NCBI RefSeq assembly: GCF_023721415.1
Contig: NZ_JAMQVC010000001.1
Coordinates: 558,001-622,000 of the forward strand
Length of the DNA: 64,000 nucleotides
Reading direction: 5' to 3'
From: Galbibacter mesophilus
Lineage (GTDB): Bacteria; Bacteroidota; Bacteroidia; Flavobacteriales; Flavobacteriaceae
Shown: piece by piece, positions 43,402 to 52,100 of the stretch
Layout of the letters: every line of letters starts with the position of its first letter
Position numbering within the stretch: the stretch's first letter is position 1
Position numbers and translations under genes: made by a program
The notes under the pieces: model-generated
The model's database searches: none
Told to the model about the DNA's origin: nothing
Seen by the model: only the letters and a program-made list of their open reading frames with translations

Positions 43402-43515
43402 ATCTGTATTGTTAAAATAATCAAAGACCCGAGAAATGGCTATCTTCATTAAATGGATAACCTGCTATTTCAAATTGAGCCTTTAAACGCTGGGAAATAG
43501 ACCCTCAACTAAGGA

Positions 43516-43863
43516 TTAAAAATCCCAACTCACAAAACCGTCTTTATAAACATCGTGCACATAGTTTCCTTCAACTAAAAGGATAAATGCTAAATATGGA
43601 ATTAAAATTAGCAAAGGAAGCACAATAGACCACCTAAAGCTACCCTTTTCACCTTCCAAGTGCATAAATGCCCAAGCGATGTAATACGCCTTGATTACAG
43701 TTAAAATGATGAAAATCCAGTTAAGCAACTTCATACCCAAAACTGAAGCTTCTAAAGCTGCCGGACGGATAATACCTAATATTACTTCTACAATGGTAAT
43801 TACGGAAAGGATTCCGAAAACTACCCAAATTCTTTTTGTATTCGATTCGTGTGCGTGTGCCAT
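43516..43863 (-). CDS. Cytochrome c oxidase subunit IV (bacterial COX4/CyoD-type)
   Basis: This 115-residue protein has three TM segments (VVFGILSVITIVEVILGII; LNWIFIILTVIKAYYIAWAFMHLEG; IVLPLLILIPYLAFILLVEG) and the COX4-like string AYYIAWAFMHLEGEK. It stabilises the oxidase. It follows COX III by 17 nt as last gene of that block. Confidence 0.88.
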   Translation of the reverse strand: MAHAHESNTKRIWVVFGILSVITIVEVILGIIRPAALEASVLGMKLLNWIFIILTVIKAYYIAWAFMHLEGEKGSFRWSIVLPLLILIPYLAFILLVEGNYVHDVYKDGFVSWDF

Positions 43864-43880
43864 TTTTCTAAACTAAATAA

Positions 43881-44858
43881 TTATACAAGGTAAAAGAAGG
43901 TAAATACAAATACCCAAACAAGGTCTACAAAGTGCCAGTACAAACCAACCTTTTCAACCATTTCGTAACTCTTTCTTCTTTCGTAAGTACCTAAAATAAC
44001 GTTGATGAAAATGATAATGTTGATTACAACTCCAGAAAGTACGTGGAATCCATGGAAACCAGTAATAAAGAAAAAGAAGTCTGCAAACAATCTATTTCCA
44101 TACTCGTTATGAACAAGGTTAGCCCCTTCCACAACGTAAGTTGCTTGCTGAAGACGCTCTGCTGTTTCTTCTCTGGAAAGTACCGTTTTGTGTCCTGTTT
44201 CATCAGTTCTTTCGGTTCTTGCAACTATATTTGGATTTGCTTCAAATCCCGCTTTAATTTCTGCTACAGTAAAAGTTGGCAGTGAAGATTCTGACATATA
44301 CCAAACTCCTTCATTTGCATTTTGAGTAACGCGTTCTTTTGGCATTGATTTTGCGAAATCGGCCAAAGCAACGCGCTCACCTGTAGTTGCATCTAGAAAT
44401 TGTAAAATTCTCCCAGATTTAAGTTCTACAGCACCGTACTCACCTTTAATGAAGTTTTTCCATTCCCAAGCCTGCGACCCAACGAATATTGCACCACCAA
44501 TAATGGTAAGGAACATGTACCAAATTACTTTGGTTTTCTTAAGTTGGTGACCAGCATCTACCGCCAACACCATTGTCACAGAAGAAAAAATAAGGATAAA
44601 TGTCATTAACGCCACGTAATACATAGGTGCATCTACACCATGCAAAAATGGAAAGTGGGTAAACACTTCATCGGCAATTGGCCAAGTTTCAATGAATTTA
44701 TACCTAGAAAAGCCATAAGCGGCCAAAAAACCAGAAAAAGTCAATGCATCGGAAACGATGAAAAACCACATCATCATTTTACCATAACTTGCTCCTAGCG
44801 GTTCGTTGCCTCCCCCCCAAACTTTCTCTTCAGAACCTGTTGTAACAGTAGCTTCCAT
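43881..44858 (-). CDS. Cytochrome c oxidase subunit III with a large internal insertion
   Basis: This 325-residue COX III has MMMWFFIVSDALTFSGFLAAYGF, AMYYVALMTFILIFSSVTMVLAVDAGHQ, IIGGAIFVGSQAWEWKNFI and FITGFHGFHVLSGVVINI...YWHFVDLVWVFVFTFFYL, with the conserved E, H and WHFVD. Between the third and fourth helix sits an extra soluble stretch of about 100 residues (SGRILQFLDATTGER...THE end near NLVHNEYGNRLF) not found in short COX III proteins. It would lie on the periplasmic side. It follows the shorter COX III by 50 nt. Confidence 0.92.
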   Translation of the reverse strand: MEATVTTGSEEKVWGGGNEPLGASYGKMMMWFFIVSDALTFSGFLAAYGFSRYKFIETWPIADEVFTHFPFLHGVDAPMYYVALMTFILIFSSVTMVLAVDAGHQLKKTKVIWYMFLTIIGGAIFVGSQAWEWKNFIKGEYGAVELKSGRILQFLDATTGERVALADFAKSMPKERVTQNANEGVWYMSESSLPTFTVAEIKAGFEANPNIVARTERTDETGHKTVLSREETAERLQQATYVVEGANLVHNEYGNRLFADFFFFITGFHGFHVLSGVVINIIIFINVILGTYERRKSYEMVEKVGLYWHFVDLVWVFVFTFFYLV

Positions 44859-44908
44859 AAATGTTAAAGTATTCTTATTTAAAAATTTTTCAAATTTACG
44901 TTTTTTAT

Positions 44909-45490
44909 TTATCTAAAGAAATAGAAAAATAAAATCAAATATACCCATAAAACGTCCAAAAAGTGCCAAAACATCGCACCAAGTTCTAAACCAAGGGTTT
45001 GTCCCGTTTTATACTTTTCTTTAAAATGATTATAAATTACTACCAAAAGTACTATTAAACCTCCGAATACGTGTACCAAATGCGAAAAAACAATTGCGTA
45101 CAAGAAAGAAGTAGTAATTGTACTTTCACTTCCCGTGAAATAGTAACCTGCATCTATTATTTCTGAAAATCCATGAAATTGAAAAAAGACAAACACAAGT
45201 CCCAAAAACAATGTCGCCAGTAAAAGTGTGGTCGCATTACTTCTATTCCCGTTATCAATCGCCTTTTTTGCCATGTAAAACGTCACACTGCTAATTACAA
45301 TAGCAATGGTACTATAGAAAAATGACATGGGAATTTCCATATCCGAAATCCAATCTGGACGTGATTTGCTCACCACGTAAGCACTGGTAAGTCCAGCAAA
45401 CATCATGGCAATACTTATCATTCCAAACCAAAGCATCATTTTTTTTGCTCTGGCATTTTTTACTTTATCACTTCCTTGTGTTAAATCCAT
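44909..45490 (-). CDS. Cytochrome c oxidase subunit III (short form)
   Basis: This 193-residue, five-TM COX III has MMLWFGMISIAMMFAGLTSAYVV, FYSTIAIVISSVTFYMA, LLLATLFLGLVFVFFQFHGF and LVHVFGGLIVLLVVIYNHF...FWHFLDVLWVYLILFFYFF. Two COX III genes in tandem are typical for the caa3-type oxidase cluster of Flavobacteriaceae. Its ATG overlaps the ctaB stop (TAATG). Confidence 0.92.
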   Translation of the reverse strand: MDLTQGSDKVKNARAKKMMLWFGMISIAMMFAGLTSAYVVSKSRPDWISDMEIPMSFFYSTIAIVISSVTFYMAKKAIDNGNRSNATTLLLATLFLGLVFVFFQFHGFSEIIDAGYYFTGSESTITTSFLYAIVFSHLVHVFGGLIVLLVVIYNHFKEKYKTGQTLGLELGAMFWHFLDVLWVYLILFFYFFR

Positions 45491-46395
45491 TAACTTAAAA
45501 ATTTATCCACCACATAAACTATTTGCATTAAAGTTATGTAGCTTACACTTGCCAACATCAATGCTCTAGCCGACTTATTATCCCTTCTTTGATACAACCT
45601 AAAAGCAAACATTAGCATCCCCAATCCTAAAAGAAATACTATTATTCCAGCTGGAACCGATAATACTAATCCACCTGTTAGTCCGGTTACAGGAAAAACA
45701 GACGCCAATATCATCCAGATAGTGTACATTATTATTTGTATAGCAGTTGCTTTATCCTTTTTACCTGTTGGCAACATTTTGAAACCAGCACGTTTATAAT
45801 CTTCATCTAACACCCAACCAATAGCCCAGAAATGGGGGAATTGCCAAAAAAACTGAATCATGAACAAAGTCCCTGGCTCAATACCAAAATCATTGGTAGC
45901 CGCTACCCATCCCAACATAAAAGGAATAGCTCCAGGAAAAGCACCCACAAATACGGCAAGTGGTGTTTTTGTTTTTAGAGGTGTATACACACAGGTATAT
46001 AGAAAAATTGATATTGCACCAAACATTGCTGTTTTTGGGTTTACTATATAAAGGGTAATTACACCTAAAATGGTAAAAGATAAGGCAATCGCAAAAGCCA
46101 TATTTGGAGACATTCTTCCTGAAGGAATGGGTCTATTTTGCGTTCGCTTCATAAGCGCATCTAAATCCTTTTCAATCAACTGATTAAAAGCATTTGAGGC
46201 TCCAACCATAAAATAACCTCCGAAAGCCAATAAAAGTAAAACCTTCAAACTAAAACTTTCCGCCCCCAATAAATAGCCAGCAATAGAGGAAAAAACCACA
46301 CTAAAGGCAAGGCCCGCTTTGGTAATTTGTTTAAAATCATCAAAAACAAGGGCAAACGAATTTGTATCTGTAGTAGTATCCAATGCAGTTTTCAT
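45490..46395 (-). CDS. ctaB: Protoheme IX farnesyltransferase
   Basis: This enzyme converts heme B to heme O for the oxidase. From ATG 46395 there are 301 residues; the longer frame is rejected since the -7 box TATCTTTG (46418-46425) lies in it. It shows the prenyltransferase Asp-rich motif NAFNQLIEKDLDALMKRTQNRPIPSG and the second DEDYKRAGFKMLP, plus nine TM segments. It heads the ctaB-COX III-COX III-COX IV operon. Confidence 0.95.
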   Translation of the reverse strand: MKTALDTTTDTNSFALVFDDFKQITKAGLAFSVVFSSIAGYLLGAESFSLKVLLLLAFGGYFMVGASNAFNQLIEKDLDALMKRTQNRPIPSGRMSPNMAFAIALSFTILGVITLYIVNPKTAMFGAISIFLYTCVYTPLKTKTPLAVFVGAFPGAIPFMLGWVAATNDFGIEPGTLFMIQFFWQFPHFWAIGWVLDEDYKRAGFKMLPTGKKDKATAIQIIMYTIWMILASVFPVTGLTGGLVLSVPAGIIVFLLGLGMLMFAFRLYQRRDNKSARALMLASVSYITLMQIVYVVDKFLS

Positions 46396-46417
46396 CAATC
46401 TTTCCTGAAATCGGCTG

Positions 46418-46425
46418 CAAAGATA
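46418..46425 (-). promoter_or_regulatory. -7 box of the ctaB operon
   Basis: Minus-strand TATCTTTG (46425-46418) followed by C, with TTG about 20 nt upstream as a -33 candidate. Confidence 0.6.
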
Positions 46426-46480
46426 ACGCACAAAAGGTTTTTATGCAATGATTTAGCGAATTACTAAAAGTTAAAACTGC

Positions 46481-46569
46481 TAGATGCTAGATGCTAGATG
46501 CTAGATGCTGGGTGCTGGGTGCTGGGTGCTGGGTGCTGGGTGCTGGGTGCTGGGTGCTGGGTGCTGGGT
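46481..46569. repeat. 7-bp tandem repeat, 12 units in two blocks
   Basis: Four TAGATGC units (46481-46508) are followed by eight TGGGTGC units (46509-46564) and a partial TGGGT. The sharp switch between the two unit types inside one array suggests slippage after a mutation. It lies between ctaB and the tonB terminator. Confidence 0.97.
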
Positions 46570-46598
46570 AAAGTATTTAAATGAAACATAAAATAAAA

Positions 46599-46626
46599 AA
46601 GCCCGGGTTTTAAACCCGAGCTTTTC
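46599..46626. terminator. Terminator after the first TonB-like gene
   Basis: AAGCCCGGGTTT (46599-46610) pairs with AAACCCGAGCTT (46612-46623) with one mismatch; A6 before and T4 after. Confidence 0.8.
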
Positions 46627-46643
46627 CAAACACACTTTTCCTC

Positions 46644-47408
46644 CTAATTCAATTTAAACACTATAGGATAAGCAAAGGTTACCGGTGTTGGTCTACCACG
46701 TTGCTTTCCAGGGATAAGTTTTGGAAGCTTATTGATAATTCTTCTAGCCTCCTCATCCAAACTTTTATCTGGAGCCCTTGTATTAAGTATTGTAATCGTG
46801 CCGTCTTTATTAATACGGAAGTTTACATAAACACGTCCTTGGATTCCCAATTCCTGAGCTGGATCCGGGTAACGAAATGTTCTTCTAACATGTTTATCTA
46901 AATTTTCTTTGAAACAAGAGGCTTGCTGATCTTTGGGTAAGTCTTTACACTCCTCAAACATTGGCTTATCTTCAATAGCAATAAATGAAACATCTACATC
47001 TTCCTCAGGCTTCTCGTATTTTATATCTACAAGGGAAATCTCAACCTTTGGTTCTGGTTTATTTAAAAACTCATCCTTTGCCTTAACCTTGGTATCATCA
47101 TCAACAACTTTAAAATCATTATCAAGCTTTTTAACTAGCGATTTATCAATTTTCTCCGCCTTGACTTTTTCCTTTTCAACCTCAAAAACAGGAACACTGT
47201 ACGACATATCCTCTTCCAGTATTTCAATGTCATTTTCCGGCAACACCTTCGGAACCGCAAACGCGCTCTCGATTAATAGATAACAAAAAATTAGGCTTGC
47301 AACAAGACCAATTTGAAAGCGGATAAAACCTCCTTTAATCTTCAAATCTTTTTTAGCAAACCTGGATTCCTTTTGGGGCTTTGACAAATACTTTTTAAAG
47401 TTTTTCAT
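46644..47408 (-). CDS. TonB-family energy transducer, copy 1
   Basis: This 254-residue protein has an N-terminal cytoplasmic tail, one TM segment (QIGLVASLIFCYLLIESAFAV, about 32-52), a charged lysine/glutamate-rich linker without polyproline (about 60-150) and a TonB C-terminal domain (about 175-254, RRTFRYPDPAQELGIQGRVYVNFRINKDG). It spans the periplasm to drive TonB-dependent receptors. It is a tandem paralog of the next gene, with the 3' ends nearly identical. Confidence 0.9.
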   Translation of the reverse strand: MKNFKKYLSKPQKESRFAKKDLKIKGGFIRFQIGLVASLIFCYLLIESAFAVPKVLPENDIEILEEDMSYSVPVFEVEKEKVKAEKIDKSLVKKLDNDFKVVDDDTKVKAKDEFLNKPEPKVEISLVDIKYEKPEEDVDVSFIAIEDKPMFEECKDLPKDQQASCFKENLDKHVRRTFRYPDPAQELGIQGRVYVNFRINKDGTITILNTRAPDKSLDEEARRIINKLPKLIPGKQRGRPTPVTFAYPIVFKLN

Positions 47409-47471
47409 AATGAAATGGTTTTAAGATAATTACTATTGAAACACATTTCAAGAAACGTACCAAAAACAAAA

Positions 47472-47500
47472 AAGCTCGAGTCTAAAACTCGAGCTTTTCA
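47472..47500. terminator. Terminator between the two TonB genes
   Basis: AAGCTCGAGT (47472-47481) pairs perfectly with ACTCGAGCTT (47487-47496), with A6 before and T4 after. Confidence 0.85.
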
Positions 47501-47518
47501 AAATATATATCTGTACTT

Positions 47519-48229
47519 TTAGTTCAGTCTAAACACGATTGGATAAGCAAAGGTTACCGGTGTTGGTCTACCACGTTGCTTTCCAGGGATAAGTTTTGGA
47601 AGCTTATTGATAATTCTTCTAGCCTCCTCATCCAAACTCTTGTCTGGAGCTCTTGTATTAAGGATAGTAATCGTACCATCTTTATTAATACGGAAGTTTA
47701 CATAAACACGCCCTTGGATTCCCATCTCTTGCGCCATTTCTGGATAACGGAAAGTTTTTCTTACGTGCTTATCCAAGTTTTCCTTGAAACATGCAAATTG
47801 TTGTGCTTTTGGCACTCCTTTACAATCTTCAAACATTGGTTTATCTTCAATAACCGTAAATGGTACATCCACATCTACTGGCTCATCAACCTCAACAATT
47901 TCTTCAACTTCTACAATCTCTTCTTCTTGATCGGTTTCAGTAGACTCAATAACTGTTTCTTCTACCTCTTCTTCATCTTCAACAACCTCAATCACCTCCG
48001 GCGCAGCTGGTGGCGGTGGTGGTGGTGGCGTTTTCAATTGTTCAGTTAACGGCACTTCTTCCTCTAACTGATCGTCTACTTCCATTGTATAATCAAAAGC
48101 TTCTACCTTGTCGTACTTTTTCCATTCAATCGCTTGCCAAGTTAGAAATGTAATCAAAGCCAATCCGATAGCAAAATATAATCCGCTATTACGAGTTAAG
48201 TCAGCTTTTGGATTCTTTTTAGGTTCCAT
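47519..48229 (-). CDS. TonB-family energy transducer, copy 2
   Basis: This 236-residue protein is closer to classic TonB: a TM segment (SGLYFAIGLALITFLTWQAI), a polyproline stretch (LKTPPPPPPPAAPEVIEVV), an acidic Val/Glu linker and a TonB C-terminal domain. The linker spans the periplasm. The C-terminal ~90 residues match copy 1 almost exactly. It is transcribed separately, with its own terminator, so both may be expressed differently. Confidence 0.93.
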   Translation of the reverse strand: MEPKKNPKADLTRNSGLYFAIGLALITFLTWQAIEWKKYDKVEAFDYTMEVDDQLEEEVPLTEQLKTPPPPPPPAAPEVIEVVEDEEEVEETVIESTETDQEEEIVEVEEIVEVDEPVDVDVPFTVIEDKPMFEDCKGVPKAQQFACFKENLDKHVRKTFRYPEMAQEMGIQGRVYVNFRINKDGTITILNTRAPDKSLDEEARRIINKLPKLIPGKQRGRPTPVTFAYPIVFRLN

Positions 48230-48293
48230 AATCTATATATTTAGGTGCTAATTTAATTATTTATTTGTATTATTTCCAATTTAATTGCCGTTT

Positions 48294-48689
48294 TTAACGC
48301 ATGGAAAGTGCTAAACAAAACTTTATCAAAAAGATAGCAATTAAAATTCCTACGGTATTTGCCAGAATATCCTTTACATCAAAGCTTCTTTCATAAGGCA
48401 TTACATGTTGTAATACCTCAATAAGTATGCCATAAAGAAAAGAAAATACTGAAACTTTTATGATTTCATTTTTCAGGCTCGTCTTCCTGAAGTAAAGATA
48501 AAAAAGTAATGTATTCCCAAAATAAAAAATGCCGTGAACCAGCTTATCCGGAATATCAAACCCTGTATCTACTTCGCGTACCATGTTACCGGAAAGCAAG
48601 CTTCCAACGGTAATGGCACATAGCCACAAAATGGCTGAAACGAGATAAAAATTTTTATTAAGCTCCAACAAGCGCTTTATAGTCGGCAT
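48294..48689 (-). CDS. VanZ-like membrane protein
   Basis: This 131-residue protein has four TM segments and the VanZ-type pattern [24 protein letters not shown]...[32 protein letters not shown]. Members confer low glycopeptide resistance in some species; in others, role unknown. Its start overlaps the end of gcvH by 32 nt, so translation may be coupled. Confidence 0.88.
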   Translation of the reverse strand: MPTIKRLLELNKNFYLVSAILWLCAITVGSLLSGNMVREVDTGFDIPDKLVHGIFYFGNTLLFYLYFRKTSLKNEIIKVSVFSFLYGILIEVLQHVMPYERSFDVKDILANTVGILIAIFLIKFCLALSMR

Positions 48690-49038
48690 CGCTTAGCAAA
48701 TCGTCGATTTCGGAAGCATCAGAAAATTTAATTTTAATCATCCACCCGTCACCATAAGGATCTGAATTTACTTTTTCGGGCTCATCTTCCAACGACTCGT
48801 TAAACTCAATGATTTCGCCCGAAAGAGGCAAGAATAAATCAGAAACAGTCTTTACCGCTTCTACGGTACCAAAAACCTCTTCTCTCTCTAAGGTTTCGTC
48901 TAAGGTTTCTACTTCAACATAAACAATGTCTCCCAACTCTCCTTGAGCAAAATCTGTAACGCCAACTGTCGCTACATCTCCCTCGATTTTCACCCACTCG
49001 TGATCTTTTGTGTATTTTAATTCTGAAGGAACATTCAT
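48658..49038 (-). CDS. gcvH: Glycine cleavage system H protein
   Basis: GcvH shuttles the methylamine group of glycine on a lipoyl arm. The 126-residue protein has the lipoylation motif [23 protein letters not shown] with K63-like lysine (in EAVKTVS), and ends in [11 protein letters not shown]. Length is right. A -7 box TACATTTG (49067-49074, minus) lies upstream. The other gcv genes are not here. Confidence 0.97.
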   Translation of the reverse strand: MNVPSELKYTKDHEWVKIEGDVATVGVTDFAQGELGDIVYVEVETLDETLEREEVFGTVEAVKTVSDLFLPLSGEIIEFNESLEDEPEKVNSDPYGDGWMIKIKFSDASEIDDLLSDADYKALVGA

Positions 49039-49066
49039 AAAAAAATGGATTAATTTATTAGCTGGA

Positions 49067-49074
49067 CAAATGTA
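49067..49074 (-). promoter_or_regulatory. -7 box of gcvH
   Basis: Minus-strand TACATTTG (49074-49067) matches TAnnTTTG and would give a leader of about 25 nt. Confidence 0.6.
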
Positions 49075-49108
49075 ATTCTTTATCCTATTGATTTCAAATG
49101 GAAACGGA

Positions 49109-52100
49109 TTAATTTCCGAAATTATACCGTAAAGTAAAGCCTGTACGGATGGTTGTTTGCGGGAAAGCCGTTGAAACTTTGAACTCTGAAAAGGTATGAT
49201 CGTAAAAAAACAATGTTGTTAAGTTTTTGGTCAAGGCATAATCGGCAGTAAATTTAAGCGCCCATATATTCTGACCAGCAGTTACTTGATTGGTATTAAT
49301 ATCCAAATTTCTAATAATCGTGATATTATCCCGTAACGAAAGATCTGCTTTTAGATTCAGGTCGCCCCGCAACACATTGCGTCTTCCGCCAATATTAGTT
49401 ACAAATCGAAGATCGGAAATTCTATAGCCAAGTCCCACTACGTATTCATCGCCAGACATTTCGGTAAGTAAATTATTATCAAAACTGAGTGAAAGGGCAC
49501 GATCTTTTCTCATTTCCGCCAAAACACTAATTGAATTAGACATTTCGAAATCAACGCGCATCAAAGGATTGAATTGCTCCACCAACGTAGCGTTGGTAAA
49601 AAGTAAAGGATTCTTAAAGTTCCCAGATTGATCAAATTCACTTCCTTGACCAAAATCCAAATTAGAGCGGAAACTATTAATGCTGTAACTCGACCTATAG
49701 CCATGGGCCAGCGAAAAACGCCTGAAATTATCTTTGAACCACTGCATACGCATAAGTCCGGTGTATTTAACCGTCCAGTTAGGTAATGGCACATCGCGGA
49801 AAGCACCCAATGAAATGGAGCTGGCATCTTTGCCACGATAAGCTGCTAAAAATGATGGCAACAATACAGCTTGATTAGTAGGGCCATATCCTTGTGGATA
49901 ATCGGTTGCGTCGGGATTAACAGGCTGCCCTGCCAAGCGTTGTGCAACCACAATCCTATTTTCGCTGAACTGATCAAAGGTTTCAGAAGTAGCCTCCGCA
50001 GCTTTATCGAAAGAAGTTCCTATCATAATAGTAGAGATGGAAAAATCTCCGTACTTATTCTGTATCAAAGCATCGTAATCCAGAATACCATCAGAATTTA
50101 AATCTACAATACGATAGTTTTCTGCGTAGGATTCTGCGTACTGTCTATCGGCAACTAAATCAATCGTTAAATCTTTAAAAGGCTGAACATTGGCTGAAAT
50201 ATTCAATTGATTTGCCTTACGGGACATGTACTGTTGATTGAATTCAGGAAACGTGGTTAACCAACCTTGCCGCGCAGCTTCATAGCGCACATCCGACTGT
50301 CCTCCAAAAACAAATCCCCAAGACGGCCTTAATGTTCCAATAAATCCAATAGACTCCGTATAACCGGGCAGCACTTTACCTTGATTATCGGTATAACTTA
50401 CGCTAATCCGTTTTACCATGGTAGCTAAATCAATAAAGGTATTATAGGCTCCGTATTTATCCTTTTTAACCACTTCGGAAGTTTGTTCAGCATCTGGATC
50501 GGCTATAGGAAGTGAACCTCTAGAAGACTCACTACTTCCGCTTCCTTTCTTTTTAATTCCTAAATATGAATACAGTTTATCCATTCCCAAAGACGCATTT
50601 AAGTTTTGGGTGTTGGCGTTTTGAATTGTATTAAGCTCTTCCCCTGCGATATCGATTAACACCTGACTTCCCCGTTGCCAATCAAAGTCGCCCGTGTATG
50701 CATAAGTGGCGTCTATAAAATTTAAGAATGGTATTTTATTTAAAGGAATATCATAATTTACCTGAAGCTGTTGTGTATGCCTGTTGGGGTCACCTACATT
50801 CCAAAAACCATCCCAAAGACCTAGTCCGGTATTAACCTGTAAATCTCCATTACCATCCTCTTCCAGATAGTTCTTAACGATATGGTTGTTAGCGGCGGTA
50901 AAATTAAACTGCAGGGATTTGGTTAAGTTATAATTGATTGCGTACTGCCAATCAAATAAATAATTACGTTGCTGTACTTCTGGCAAACCTAGGAAGTCAT
51001 CCGAGCTCCCAGCATCTAAAACCTGTCTAAAAGACTGTCTATTAAGTGTTCTGGTGATGTTAGAATTCAAAGATATACTTGTAGGAAGGGCATTAAAGTT
51101 GAATTCTTTTAACCAGTCCCAATACTTACTTTGCAAAATAGAATCGGCATTTTGTAACGGAACTACTTCTACTGGCTGAAAATTATGACTGTATAAGAAA
51201 CCTGTTCTTACATTTTGGTCTTTCAACTTTTCAATTTCATAATCTCGGTGATCCATTTGGTTGTAGGCAAAATTGAAGGTGAAATTTTCAATATCGTACA
51301 CCGCCGGTTTTTGTTCAGGACCTCTATTCTTCCGAACACCAATAAAGTTGATACTTTTCCTTTTCGTATAATCTTCCGCTTGACGGCGAACTTCCTCTTT
51401 TCTTTCTTCCGTAGGAGCAGCATCGAGCCTATCTTCCAATTTAATATCCTGATACAGCGGATCAAATTCTGGTGTAATTAATTCTTCGGAAACGCTGTAA
51501 TTCATAGGTAACTGAATCCCCCAGCGATTTGGCAACAATTGTCCTAAATTAACATTACTGTTTAAAGCGTATTGTCTGAAATCTTCCCTGCTTCTCTCAT
51601 TGGGCGTTTGATCGATATTTCCAAACCCAGAAGTACTCATATTTCCTGTTGCAGAAATATTGGCAAAATCGGCAAGGGTTAAATCAACCGCCGCTACCGC
51701 TGCCCAGCCACCATTATTGTCCAATTCGGCCAAACGCAGTTCGTTAAACCAAACTTCTCCACACACATTCTCTCCAACACCAGTATTTGGATTTTTCACC
51801 CCAACCATGGTTGCACGAATATTCCCGAGACTTGGATTACCTTTTACGGCAACCCTTAGTTTTCCTAATTCACGTGGCGCAAATTCATCTATTTGGTTTC
51901 CATCCTCATCATAGAAAGTAGCATCTTGAAGTGTTCCGTCGGCTATTCCTTGTGATTTGATTTTAGATAAAAGTGACAAAGGCAAATCTATGTTATTCAC
52001 AGAAGGCCATATTGTATTTGGATCGGTGGTGCCAGGAGGTGTAATTTGTAGAGGAATTTCCACTTGATAATAGTTTTCACTAAAATCGGTACCAAAACGT

